Shown here piece after piece: positions 28,537 through 39,774 of a stretch of DNA of 64,000 bases. The stretch is from Purpureocillium takamizusanense (taxonomy: Eukaryota > Ascomycota > Sordariomycetes > Hypocreales > Ophiocordycipitaceae). Both the position numbers and the translations under genes were made by a program. The notes beneath the pieces are model-generated. The model was not told where the DNA came from, ran no database searches, and was given only the letters and a program-made list of their open reading frames with translations. The stretch is from contig NC_063069.1 of NCBI RefSeq assembly GCF_022605165.1, positions 4,898,001 through 4,962,000 on the forward strand, given 5' to 3'. Within the stretch, counting starts at the first letter, position 1. The number at the start of each line of letters is the position of its first letter.

Positions 28537-30928
28537 TCACCCGCTGCCGCGCTCCCAGACGACCTGCGGCTGCGCGTCGTCCCCGGGCACCGGCCAGTCC
28601 GTGACGGGCGGGTCGTCGCTCTCCTGCTCGAAAGATGCGTCATCGCCCTGGACGTCGCCCACGTTGGCCTTCCTGGACCTGCGCAACTGTGCTCGGGAGC
28701 GCTCCGTCTTGCGCCTGCTCTCGAGCTGCTCCTCCGTGAAATCGAGCTGGTCGAGCGTCGCGATGAGTTTCTCCTCGACGAGGGAGCGCACGTGGAGCGC
28801 GAGCGCCTGGCTGCGGAACATGCCCGAATAGCGATAGGACAGCCACATGTACTGATTGATGGCTATGTGCAGCGACTCGAGCTTGTGGAGGAAGTCCTGC
28901 GCATCGCCCCGGAAATCGTCCAGCCCCATGTCGAGGACCTCGAGCGGAAACTCCTTCATGGACAGGAGGTCGCCGTTGGTATTTTCCGCGACAACCCGCG
29001 CGAGGGCTCGCAGCACGTCCACGGCGCCCTCGGCGCGGAGCGTCACAGGAAGGTAGCAGAACGTGAGGCGATCGTAGATGGTCAACGGCAGATCCTGGAT
29101 GATGTCGGCAATCTCGAGAACTTCGTTGCTAACGTTGAGCCGGTACCGTGTCCCGACCGTCGCGGCGGCCTTGATCCGCATTAGGAGAAATGAGAGGGGT
29201 GTGTCCGGCGGGAAGTATGATGCAAACCGCTCAACGACACCGGCAGGAGGCTGTATGTACGCTGCCTCAATGTCGCTGACCCTATTTTCAAAAGCGCGCT
29301 TGACGTTTCGAAGGTCGGCGCGATCCATGGTGGTCACATAGCCAACCTTTTCCTCTGCAATGTCCTCGGTCTCTCCCGAGCCATCCTTCGCAGCGGACAG
29401 CGCTGTACGATATCTTCCAGCCCTGCCACCAATCTGCTTGATCTCGGGGTACGTGAGAAGCCGGTTTTGGTGTCCGTCGAATTTGAAAATTGACTCCAGA
29501 ACGACGCGACGGATCTCTAGATTTAGCCCCATACCGATGGCGTCGCTAGCAACGACGAAGTCGTAATCGTTATCGGGGTCATTGAACAGCGCGGCCTGTT
29601 GGACGCGAACTTCGGGCGGCAGCGATCCGTAGATGATGGCACAGCGTCTACCGGTGTATTCCTCGATGTTGCGCTTCAAGGCGTGCAAAGATAATCGAGT
29701 GAACGCGACAATGGCATCCCCCTTTTGCAGTTTGCTGTAATCGCCATCGATGGACTTGTCCATGGTCACGAGCGGGCTCAAGCGCTCATAATGGTGGACC
29801 ACGCATTTGTCACCGATACTGGCACACAGCGCTTGGACGAGCGCGACCGCGCGTTCTTCGCCGCAGACGTGAACTTCTGGGGCCTGGACGCCCATCAGCG
29901 CCGAGGTCCAGGCGGAGCCTCGGTCGGCATCGGCAAGCATCTGGATCTCATCGATGACGGCGACATCGTACCGCGTGTTGAACGGCACCATCTCCACTGT
30001 ACAACTAGAGAAGTACCGGTCCGTGTCCTCGGGGATGCGAACTTCCTCGCCTGTGATGAGAGCACAGGGGCGGCCTTTCGCGTTGAGACGTTGATAGACC
30101 TCAGTGGCCAGCAACCGTAACGGGCCAGCATAGATGCCAGACTTGGAATTCTCCAGAGCCTTGAGGGCATTGTAGGTTTTGCCAGAGTTTGTGGGGCCGA
30201 CGTGGATGTGAATCGTCCGCTGCAGGGTCCGCGTAGCTGGAAACCACTCATGTGGGAAGCGAAGATCCAGTAGTTGCTTCTGGCTGTCTTCAAGACCCTT
30301 TGAAAAGCGCTGCCGCACGATAAACGACTGGAACGAGTACTTGAGCTCTTTGGTGAGGCCCTTGACGTCCCTCATGATGAACGCGTCCCTGAGGTTCCAA
30401 AAGAGCGGGTTCTTGTCTCTCCGCGTGACATTCTGCTCAGCGAGAAGGAAGGCATGGTCCAAAGCATTCATAAAGAGAGTTGCCTGTCTGTTCAGCTCGT
30501 CCTCGCCAATGCCAGGGACCGAAGATGGTGATGATGACAGTTCGGTGAGCACGAGCTGGAGCCGGTGCAGTACCGTCGACCTGAAGACGCCATGACGACC
30601 AGTGTACTTCTTGCTAAAGTCGAGTCTTAATCTTGCCTTGGGATCATGCCCTTGGCTGACCTGAGCTTTCGTCAGAACGCGAACTGGCTGTGGCGACTGT
30701 GTTAGTACTTACGGAGTCGGCTCGGGACCGGCTAGCAAATTTCGGGGCGTGTTTCGGTAATCGAGTCGTAGCAGAGGTCTTCGAAGGATCTGGCCTTGCC
30801 ACGTTTGAAGCGTGAGACTCATGCTTTGTCGGACGCCAGCATGCTGTAGGGGTTGTGGAGAGGACTCGGCGACAGGCTCGTTGCTGAGAGCCAGTCCTCC
30901 ATGCCACTGTTCGGGCCAATTGTTTCAT
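28537..30928 (-). CDS. suv3: Mitochondrial ATP-dependent RNA helicase SUV3
   Basis: DExH-type RNA helicase; in yeast it is the helicase subunit of the mitochondrial degradosome. Two exons on the minus strand: 30928-30713 and 30660-28537, with a 52-base intron 30661-30712 (GTAAGT donor, GTCTCAG-like acceptor region ending CTCAG). Total 779 residues. Exon 1 encodes a basic, Ser/Thr-rich, acid-poor N-terminus starting MKQLARTVAWRTGSQQRACR, a good mitochondrial targeting sequence. Exon 2 has the Walker A motif HVGPTNSGKT, the Walker B/DEIQ segment VIDEIQMLADADRGSAWT, motif VI QIGGRAGRY and the SUV3 C-terminal region. The frame is open upstream of the internal GTG at 30552, so the transit exon is the correct start. 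It is divergent from the v-SNARE gene, with a TCACGTGA palindrome between them. Confidence 0.95.
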
Positions 30929-31638
30929 GGCCGTCGCCGTTGCAGGCGGAACATGCTTCGAGACAACGAGGCCACTGGGGACATGAACGTGGTAAACAAA
31001 GCCGATTAGACCAAAAACCGATGACGAATTCGTCAGAGACTTTGAGCAGATGGTGAGTTTCTTGTCATAGACATCGAACTCTTGCCAATGACCCCTGCAA
31101 AGGGACGCAGAAAAAAAACCAGGTCACGTGATTACAATCATACGGGAGAACGGTTGTCCCAGAATTGTACGAACCAAGGCTCCTCTGCGAGCTTGATGCG
31201 GCTCGACTATTGCTAATTATGACTTCTTCAAACTCTGAATGCTCTCTTCGTTTTATTTCCAGGTCATCTTTTGTCATGCTGAGCGACTGCTACAAACTTT
31301 GCTCTACGGGGCTTTCCCAGGAATGACGGCTGCGCCACAACTCGCGCGCGCCATAATCAAGCTCGCGAAGTACGAAGTACGTAACCACCAGTGACGTCGT
31401 GGCGTCATTCGACCAGCTTCCCGTCATCTTAATCCCAACAATTTCAACGCATCGTCGAGCGGCACCCGGTACCTACTTGTATTCATTTGCGCGAAGCCAC
31501 TACGGCAGCTGATCTCGAGCGACAGAGCGAGTGTCTTCCTGACGCCACAAGAACTCAGGCTCTCCGCGCGGCACCGATCCACCGTAGAGCAAGGCATCAA
31601 TTCCGACTTGGACGTGGGACGACTCGACAACCGCCAAG
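30929..31638. other. Divergent promoter between SUV3 and the vacuolar v-SNARE
   Basis: About 710 bases serving two genes. Notable sequences are TCACGTGA at 31124-31131 and GAAGTACGAAGTACGT near 31367-31382. No gene seen. Confidence 0.6.
31124..31131. promoter_or_regulatory. TCACGTGA E-box-type palindrome
   Basis: Perfect eight-base palindrome with a CACGTG core, about 200 bases from the SUV3 ATG and about 510 from the v-SNARE ATG. Its core matches the class bound by bHLH factors such as Cbf1 in yeast. Occupancy is an inference. Confidence 0.4.
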
Positions 31639-32419
31639 ATGGCGTCTTCCTCGACGCCTGCAACCCCTCTCCTATAGTGAGTTATATTGCAGCTGTGGAA
31701 GCGGCTCCTTTGGCAATGAAATCCCGCGCGCTGACCTTGCCTTGCGCAGCTCCTGCATCGCGCACAAGACGACGATCCTCGCAGAATGCACAACCTCGGC
31801 CTCGTCGCAGACCTCGTCCCTCGCCTCTCTCATCCTCCCTAAGATCGAACACAATACGCCTCAGAAACTGACTTACACGCACGGGCAACATCAAATTCAC
31901 TACATTTCCGAGGCGCCATCGGAGCACCCCGATCACCCAGCGGCTGGGGGCCTGACGTTTCTGGTCGTTGCCGATGCCTCCCTGGGCCGTCGCGTGCCAT
32001 TCGGCTTTCTCTTCGAAATACGCAATCGCTTCTTCTCACAGTTCCCCGAGGATAGTACCGACTTTTCTGACCTGCCAAACTACGGCGCAGGGGCGTTCAA
32101 TGGCGAGCTCAAGAGTTTGATGGTCGACTATGGTACGACGAGCGGCGGACGCGAGGACGCGATCGGCAACGCAAAGCGCGAGATTGATGATGTTAGGGGC
32201 ATCATGACGAAGAACATCGAAAGCCTGCTTGAGCGTGGGGAGAGGCTCGACCTGCTGGTGGACAAGACGGACCGGCTGGGAGGCAGCGCGCGGGAGTTCC
32301 GAGTGCGGAGCAGGGGCTTGAAGCGCCAGATGTGGTGGAAGAATGTCAAGTTGATGGCGCTTCTGGCCCTGGTATTGTTCCTGATTGTGATGGCCATTGT
32401 CATCACGGTCAAGAATTGA
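31639..32419 (+). CDS. nyv1: Longin-domain v-SNARE, VAMP7/Nyv1 type
   Basis: R-SNARE for fusion at vacuole/endosome membranes. Two exons, 31639-31676 and 31750-32419, with a 73-base intron (GTGAGT donor, GCTGAC branch, CGCAG acceptor) that splits a Tyr codon; 235 residues. The joined start MASSSTPATPLLYSCIAHKT is the first strand of a longin domain. The frame is also open through the intron, so an unspliced reading gives a false N-terminus. After the longin domain come the SNARE helix (REIDDVRGIMTKNIESLLER, with the central Arg typical of R-SNAREs followed by LDLLVDKTDRL) and a C-terminal membrane anchor (LMALLALVLFLIVMAIVITV). Length fits VAMP7. Nyv1 versus another VAMP7-like longin SNARE cannot be settled without alignment. 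Confidence 0.93.
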
Positions 32420-34485
32420 GCTGAGCGGGGGACGTGATCAGTGGGGTTGACGGAGAGACGGCAGGCCGCCTGACAGATACCAACTACCTATTTGACCTTG
32501 CCTATTGCTACCCTTAGAATGTATTATAGCGGCACTTCAACGCGATACGGCATACCTTCAGGGCGGCGGAGCCTTTGCGTGACTAGTGGTTAAATGGACC
32601 ATTCTGGTAAAATGAGGCATGCTATTTTAGACTGTCGCGGCGACATGCAGACGAACAGCTTCAGGAGTTTATATGTGCTTACTCAAGCTGCGCCGTTTAT
32701 TTCCCACGATACAAGACCACTCTGCCGCCCATGATGCCGTGGTCAAATCGTACCTCGGCAACTTTAGTGTGTTGCCGACCCCCGCGCGCAAGGTCTGACA
32801 AGCAACTCTGTCACTCAGATTCGCTGAAGACTCTTCCGCGGACTAGAAACAAAAATCCAATTCGCTCATAATTCATGAAATACGTCTCCCGACAGATGCG
32901 TCCCGTTGTCGTCATAGTTTAGATCCTTGGTTCGCCGCCGCCGCACCTGCGTCCTGATACACGTAACCATGCGCAACGGGACTGTTGCCTCCCAGGCCGT
33001 GTGGTGATGCGGGAACTGGTATGATGGGTTTCTGGAGTCGCTGAGTGAAGAAGACGGGATGCAGAGTCGACGCGCACAGGAAGGCCGGCCGTTGTGGCCG
33101 CGGAGGAGCGTGTCGGTCCCATGCAGCTTGCAAAGCACCGGCGGACGAGCTTCCGGGTGGAACTTGAAGACCCATTACTGGACTTTTTGTGAGTAATACG
33201 GCAGATAGATGATCAAGCAGAAGATCAAGCTGTGTCGCAAGTCTCGAGGGATGAAGACTGTGCACTGGTAGGGGCGCTGAAGACTCTGGTTGTGGTTGTG
33301 GGTTGGGACTTGGGCAAGTTCATGGCTCGCGAGCACATGCCGTTGGCTGTGATAGCCGAGCTCGAGGTCGGTACGGCCTGCGGAGGCGCTGAAACCGCCT
33401 GCGAAGCACCTGCGACTTGCAACCTAGGCGGGAGGCCAACCGCTGGGAAATTACCTAAGCAGCCGGAGCGATGCTTTGGGCGGCTGCTCCTGTCATGATG
33501 TGCACGGAGCAGCGTCACCGGCGCACTCCCAATAATTTGGTTCATTGTCGACAGTAGAAAGGATCGAGGAATGGCATTATTCAGATCAGGATGTGTCTGG
33601 TATCCATTTCCATGATATGTGTGTCGCTATTTTCATCTTGTGAGCCCATGTACCACCATTGATCACACTGACACTTTTTACCCTGCCTGGCTCCTGTGTT
33701 GCCGCTGAACGAGGCCGTGGCTAGACAAGCGTACTGCACCTCAGGCGCACATTGGACGGGAGGCGCGAATCACGGGATGGTTACCCAAGTCTTTTTGCAT
33801 ATCTGATCAGGCGTTCTGGTCTCGCCTGGGTACTTGGGGCACCGTTTGGCCAGGACTGCTCTGCGACTGTCATCAAGGACTTGCCGGATCAAGATTGTCC
33901 GTCTGGCACGGTGGGGATGGCGGTTCTGGAGGCTTCCCCACCGTAGCGGTGAGGTACCTGCTTGGTACAACGTGAGCCCAAGTCTGTTGTGGCTTGCGTA
34001 CCGGGCAAGTGAGGCTGCGACGGTTGCCCCTCCATTTTAGCCCCTCCATCCGACCACCATAGCAACCTGCTGGAACCTGCCCTGGAGTGGAACGCGAGCA
34101 GGACCTACCTTATTACGGGCACACTCAAGTGACTCAACTGGAGCGCCCCTCCTTCCCAGCGTCACTGCAACCTGGCCTGTGACATGCTGAGCCACCCCGC
34201 CGCCGCCCTTCCCGCGACTCGACCGAGCATTACCTCATCACCGACTTGGTGTCGATTGAGCTGCGGACATTCTTTCCACTGCATCTCCAGCTTCCTCAAC
34301 CTCCCTCTCCTTCCCACGAATCCTCCACACCAGCCTGCTTCCCACGCCACTGTGCAGGTGTCCCAGCTTTTTGACCAACTGTTACCGCTTCCCAGCCACG
34401 AAAGCTTCCCCGCGATCGGCTTCCTGGTGGCAGCTCAGCTCAACCTTGGTGCCGGTGTCTCGTCTTCAAGATTCCTCCCACTGCA
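32420..34485. other. Intergenic region with one doubtful minus-strand open stretch
   Basis: 2 kb between the v-SNARE and E1 genes. Between 32912 and 33545 two overlapping minus-strand frames of about 106-117 codons have a Pro/Gln/Ala-rich composition that looks mildly coding, but no domain or convincing splice pattern joins them. AGGTACCT occurs at 33952-33959. The right end is C/T-rich and is probably the E1 leader. Confidence 0.45.
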
Positions 34486-37400
34486 GAGATCGGTTCGCAG
34501 GGGAAGCGAAAGCTCTCCGACGGGGAGTCCCAACCCAACATTAAGAGGATCATGGCGGTGAGTTTGCCTTTTCCTGCCCAGCGCGCTGTGACAGCACTCG
34601 CGGCAGTCTCTTGGCCCTACCGTCTGCGCCGCTGCTCCCTCGCCCCTCGGCGGCCAAGGCTGACAAATGTGCCGTTGGTACCATAGCAGGACAAGAAGCT
34701 CCCCGAGGTCGACCTCGCGACCCGCATGCAGGTCGACGACTCCGTTGTCGGCACCACCGAGATCGATGAGTCCCTCTACAGCCGCCAGCTCTATGTCTTG
34801 GGCCACGAGGCCATGAAGCGCATGGGCGCGTCCAACGTCCTCGTCGTCGGCCTTAAGGGCCTTGGTGTAGAGATTGCCAAGAACATCGCCCTAGCAGGCG
34901 TCAAGAGCTTGACACTTTACGACCCCGCGCCCGTCCAGCTCGCCGACCTGTCCTCCCAGTTCTTCCTCACTCCGGCCGACGTTGGCAAGCCTCGAGACGA
35001 GGTGACGGCCCCACGAGTCGCCGAACTCAACCAGTACACTCCCATCAAGGTTCATCAGTCAGCAGGGTATGTTAATGGAGCTCTACTAGTCCGAATCTTC
35101 GCTCCCTCGCTAACGACTACAGGCTGGACGAGAATCTTGCACAATTTGACAAGTACCAGGTTGTCGTCCTGACAAACTCGTCCATCTCTTCCCAGAAGGC
35201 CATTGCCGACTACTGTCACGCCAAGGGCATTTATGTCGTCATTTCCAACACCTTCGGCCTCTTCGGCTCTATTTTCTGTGACTTTGGTGACAAGTTCACC
35301 GTCATCGACCCGACCGGCGAGACACCCCTGAGCGGCATCGTTGCTGGCATTGACGAAGAGGGTCTGGTCTCCGCGCTGGATGAGACTCGACATGGGCTGG
35401 AGGACGGCGACTATGTCACCTTTACCGAGGTGGAGGGTATGGAAGCGCTCAACGGTTGCGAGCCCCGCAAGATTACCGTCAAGGGCCCTTACACGTTCTC
35501 CATCGGCGATGTCACTGGGCTCGGACAATACCAGCGTGGCGGCCAGTACCAGCAAGTCAAGATGCCCAAGATCATCAACTTCAAGAACTTCACGAGCTCC
35601 CTCAAGGAGCCCGAGTTCGTCATGTCCGACTTTGCCAAGTTTGATAGGCCACAGCAGCTGCACCTTGGTTTTCAAGCCCTCGAGGCCTTCCAGGTTGCTG
35701 AGGGCCGTCTGCCGAAGCCGATGGATGAGAATGATGCCGCTGTGGTGCTGGGCGCTGCAAAGAAGTTCGCTCAGGAAGAGAAGCTTGAGATCGAGTTGAA
35801 CGAGAAGCTGCTCAAGGAGCTTAGTTTCCAGGCCACTGGCGACCTCAGCCCGATGGCGGCATTCTTTGGTGGCATCACCGCACAGGAGATCCTGAAGGCC
35901 GTGTCGGGCAAGTTCCAGCCCATCCAGCAGTGGCTTTACTTTGATTCATTGGAGTCGCTCCCCACATCCACCAAGCGCAGCGCTGAGCTCTGCAAGCCCA
36001 TTGGCAGTCGCTACGACGGCCAGATTGCAGTTTTCGGAACGGAATACCAGGAGAAGATTGCTAATCTGAAGCAATTCCTCGTTGGCGCTGGTGCCATCGG
36101 CTGCGAGATGCTCAAGAATTGGGCCATGATGGGCCTCGGCACCGGTCCCAAGGGAAAGATTTACGTGACGGACATGGACTCTATCGAGAAGAGCAACCTC
36201 AACCGTCAATTCCTGTTCCGTGCCGCGGACGTCGGCAACATGAAGAGCGACTGTGCTGCACGCGCCGTTCAGCGTATGAACCCGGATCTGCAGGGTCACA
36301 TGGTGACATTTAAAGACCGGGTGAGCGCAGACACCGAACATATCTTCAATGAGGAGTTCTGGCAGTCTCTTGATGGCGTCACAAACGCACTGGACAACGT
36401 GGAGGCGAGAACATATGTCGATCGACGCTGCGTCTTCTTCCGCAAGCCGCTGCTGGAGAGCGGCACCCTAGGCACCAAGGGCAACACTCAGGTCGTCTTG
36501 CCGCATTTGACTGAGTCGTATTCGTCGTCTCAGGATCCGCCAGAGAAGGAATTCCCGATGTGCACTATTCGGAGTTTCCCTAACAGGATCGAGCACACCA
36601 TTGCTTGGTCCAAGGAGTACATGTTTGAGAGATGCTTCGTCAAGGCCCCGCAGACGGTAAACCTGTACCTGACGCAGCCCAACTTCCTGGAGGCAACTCT
36701 GAAGCAAGGTGGAAACCAAAAGGAAACGCTGGAGACGATTCGCAACTTCCTGACAACTGAGCGTCCTCGCACTTTCGAGGACTGCATTGCGTGGGCTCGG
36801 ATGCTGTTTGAGACTGAGTTTTCCAACAAGATTCAGCAGCTGCTGTACAACTTCCCGAAGGATTCAGAAACGTCGAGCGGGACTCCCTTCTGGTCTGGCC
36901 CGAAGCGTGCGCCGGATGCCCTCAAGTTCAATCCCAACAACCCCACGCACTTTGGCTTCGTCGTCGCGGCTGCCAACCTGCATGCCTTCAACTTCAACAT
37001 CAAGTCGCCGGGCACGGACAAGGCAATCTATCTCCGAGAACTGGAGAATGTGATTGTCCCCGACTTTACGCCAGATGCGAATGTTAAGATTCAGGCCGAT
37101 GACAAGGAACCCGTATGCGAACCGTGTCTCGAACATGTCGGAGACATATATGCTAACAATCTACTAGGATCCCAACGCCAACACCAACTTTGATGACAGC
37201 GATGAGCTGGACAAGATAATTGCCAGCATCCCGTCACCAAATACCCTGTCGGGATTCCAGCTTCAGCCTGTGGAGTTTGAGAAAGATGACGACACGAACC
37301 ACCACATCGACTTCATCACGGCATGCAGCAACTTGCGAGCTGAGAATTACAAGATCGAACCGGCGGACCGCCACAAGACCAAGTTCATTGCTGGCAAGAT

Positions 37401-37899
37401 CATTCCGGCAATTGCTACGACGACGGCCCTGGTGACGGGCCTGGTTGTGCTGGAGCTGTACAAGGTAATTGACGGCAAGACGGATCTCGAGCAGTACAAG
37501 AACGGCTTCATCAACTTGGCGCTGCCGTTCTTCGGCTTCAGCGAGCCGATTGCGAGCCCCAAGGTAGAGTACCAGGGTCCAGACGGCAAGGTGACGCTGG
37601 ACAAGATTTGGGACCGCTTCGAGGTGGACAACATTACGCTCCAAGAACTCATTGACTACTTTAAGGCAAAGGGCCTGAGCATCAGCATGCTGAGCTCTGG
37701 TGTCAGTCTTTTGTACGCCAGCTTCTTTCCTCCGGCCAAGCTCAAGGAACGGTATGGCATGAAGCTGAGCAAGCTGGTGGAGACGATTTCGAAGAAGCCG
37801 ATCCCGTCTCACCAGAAGGAGGTCATATTCGAGATCGTGGCCGAGGATATGGCCGAGGAGGACGTGGAAGTACCGTATATCAAAGTGCGGGTGCGGTAA
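34486..37899 (+). CDS. uba1: Ubiquitin-activating enzyme E1
   Basis: Adenylates ubiquitin and transfers it to the catalytic Cys, the first step of ubiquitin conjugation. Recognised exons: one ending at 34557, then 34690-35066, 35123-37112 and 37168-37899. The introns are 132, 56 and 55 bases (donors GTGAGT, GTATGT, GTATGC) with phases closing; the last three exons alone give 1,032 residues. The inactive adenylation half ([20 protein letters not shown]), the active half ([18 protein letters not shown]), the catalytic Cys in [11 protein letters not shown] and the C-terminal ubiquitin-fold domain are all present. The first exon encodes a basic [16 protein letters not shown] stretch resembling a nuclear signal, as in other fungal E1s. 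Its true ATG is unresolved: the frame is open leftwards without ATG, a CTGCAG acceptor lies at 34481-34486, and an in-frame ATG sits at 34552. Confidence 0.93.
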
Positions 37900-38481
37900 A
37901 TGTCAGGATAGACAGTCATGCCTAGAGACTATGAGGCGTCTCGCAGTGGGGTTCGCAGCCGTGCAGTGAATTGTGTATGACACAGCAGATAGATGTTCAA
38001 CTCTTTGATTACCAGATGTCTGGAAAGCAATGGCGTTGTGTGATGACAAAGTATGTTAGGTGTTGACGGGCAGCGAGCTAGACTAGTTGCGGCGCTTGAT
38101 CCGTTTACGTCACGATTAGCAAGCTGTCTTAGCTCCCCGCCTTTGGTCGAGAACCGAAAGGGCCGGGTTTAGCTGTAATTGTTGCTGGACCTGAGTGTAC
38201 GGAATAATTTGTGAGCCTATCATCCAACGGTGGCCGCCGAGCTGATTGAAGCCTTGCGAGTATAAATATATTGCACCAACCCCAGTCCGATCTGCGGATT
38301 TGGTTGAGTATAAGACTCGTCGATGAACGTCCCGCGTCCGAGCAGGTGCATCTACAGGAGCGTTTGCCACTGGAGCAAATCCCGAGCATCGCAATCTAGA
38401 GCTCGCTTTTTGAGCTTCTCAACACCCACACCATATCAAGAGCCACGTTTTCCGACCTTTCCGTTGCATAACCAAGTCAGG
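37900..38481. other. Intergenic region
   Basis: E1 3' flank and promoter/leader of the glutathione transferase gene. No further feature seen. Confidence 0.6.
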
Positions 38482-39774
38482 ATGGTAAGCAGCGCACTCC
38501 TCCAGCTTCCGAGGTCCCTCTCCTTTGGTGCCCGGTCGAGCCGACTGACTCGAAACAGGCCAGCTCCGGCAAGGTGACCGACTGGGTCAAGCCCGGCGAC
38601 AAGTCGGGCGAGTTCAAGCGGCAGGTCAGCTCGTTCCGCGACTGGATCTCGCGCGAGAGCGGCGCCAAGTTCCCGCCCGAGAAGGGGAGGTATCATCTCT
38701 ACGTCAGCTATGCGTGTCCCTGGGTATGTGTGTGTCACAATTGGTTGATTGCTTCACCTATGCGTCGGCGTCCCCCCGTTTGGGACGATGGATGACTGAC
38801 GCGGAAGGGGGATGCCAGGCGTGCCGAACGCTCATCGCGCGCAAGCTCAAGGGCCTCGACGACATCATCAGCTTCTCCGTGGTGCACTGGCATCTCGGCC
38901 AGGGCGGGTGGCGCTTCGTGACCAAAGGCGAAGCGGACGTGCCCGGCGACAACGTCGTGCCGGACCCGATCGAGGGGCACGAGGCCTTCACGCACCTGCG
39001 CCACGTGTACTTTGAGTCGAACAAGGACTACGAGGGCCGGTTCACGGTGCCGGTGCTGTACGACAAGAAGACCAGGACGATTGTGAGCAACGAGAGCAGC
39101 GAGATTCTGCGCATGTTGAGCACAGAGGTGAGAGCTTCCTCCCCCCCCGCGCACTCTGGATGCTTGGTATAGGAGTGGCTGTCTGACGCTAGGCTCAATC
39201 TATATAGTTCGACGACCTCATCGAGGAAAAGTACCGCGACATCGTGCTGTATCCCGAGAGCCTGCGCAGCCAGATCGACGAGGCCAACACGTGGACGTAC
39301 GACCTCATCAACAACGGCGTTTACAAGTCGGGCTTCGCGACGACGGGCGAGGCCTACGAACGAAACGTGGTGGCGCTGTTCGAGGCGCTCGACCGAGCCG
39401 AGAAGCACCTGCTCAGCAACGAGCAAAGCGGCAGCGGGCCGTACTACTTTGGCAAGGCCATCACCGAGACGGACGTTCGGCTGTTCGTGACGCTGGTGCG
39501 CTTCGACCCCGTGTACGTGCAGCACTTCAAGTGCAACATCCGCGACATCCGGTCCGGGTACCCGGCGCTGCACCGCTGGATGCGCAACCTGTACTGGAAC
39601 CACGCGGGCGCCTTCAAGGAGACGACGCAGTTTGAGCACATCAAGTGGCACTACACGCGCAGCCACACGCAGATCAACCCGCTGTCCATTACGCCCGTCG
39701 GGCCGCTGCCGCACATCCTGCCGCTGGGCGAGGAGGTGCCAGCCGCGCAGGCGGCGCAGCAGGGGAAGCTGTAG
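38482..39774 (+). CDS. Omega-class/ECM4-type glutathione transferase (glutathionyl-hydroquinone reductase family)
   Basis: Likely reduces glutathionyl-hydroquinones or related thiol adducts using a catalytic Cys; cytosolic. Four exons: 38482-38484 (the ATG alone), 38559-38723, 38819-39127 and 39208-39774. The introns are 74, 95 and 80 bases (donors GTAAGC, GTATGT, GTGAGA), giving 347 residues. The joined sequence contains YVSYACPWACRTLIAR, the CPWA active-site motif of the Gto/ECM4 family; the intron 38724-38818 interrupts exactly this motif between Trp and Ala. An N-terminal thioredoxin-like and a C-terminal all-helical GST domain follow, with family blocks such as FDPVYVQHFKCN and RDIRSGYPALHRWMRNLYW. 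The start codon is separated from the rest by the first intron, an extreme but phase-consistent arrangement. Confidence 0.92.

Noticed and set aside
31487..31749. Unspliced N-terminal extension of the v-SNARE frame
   Set aside because: It reads through an intron with perfect donor, branch and acceptor; splicing gives the longin N-terminus instead.
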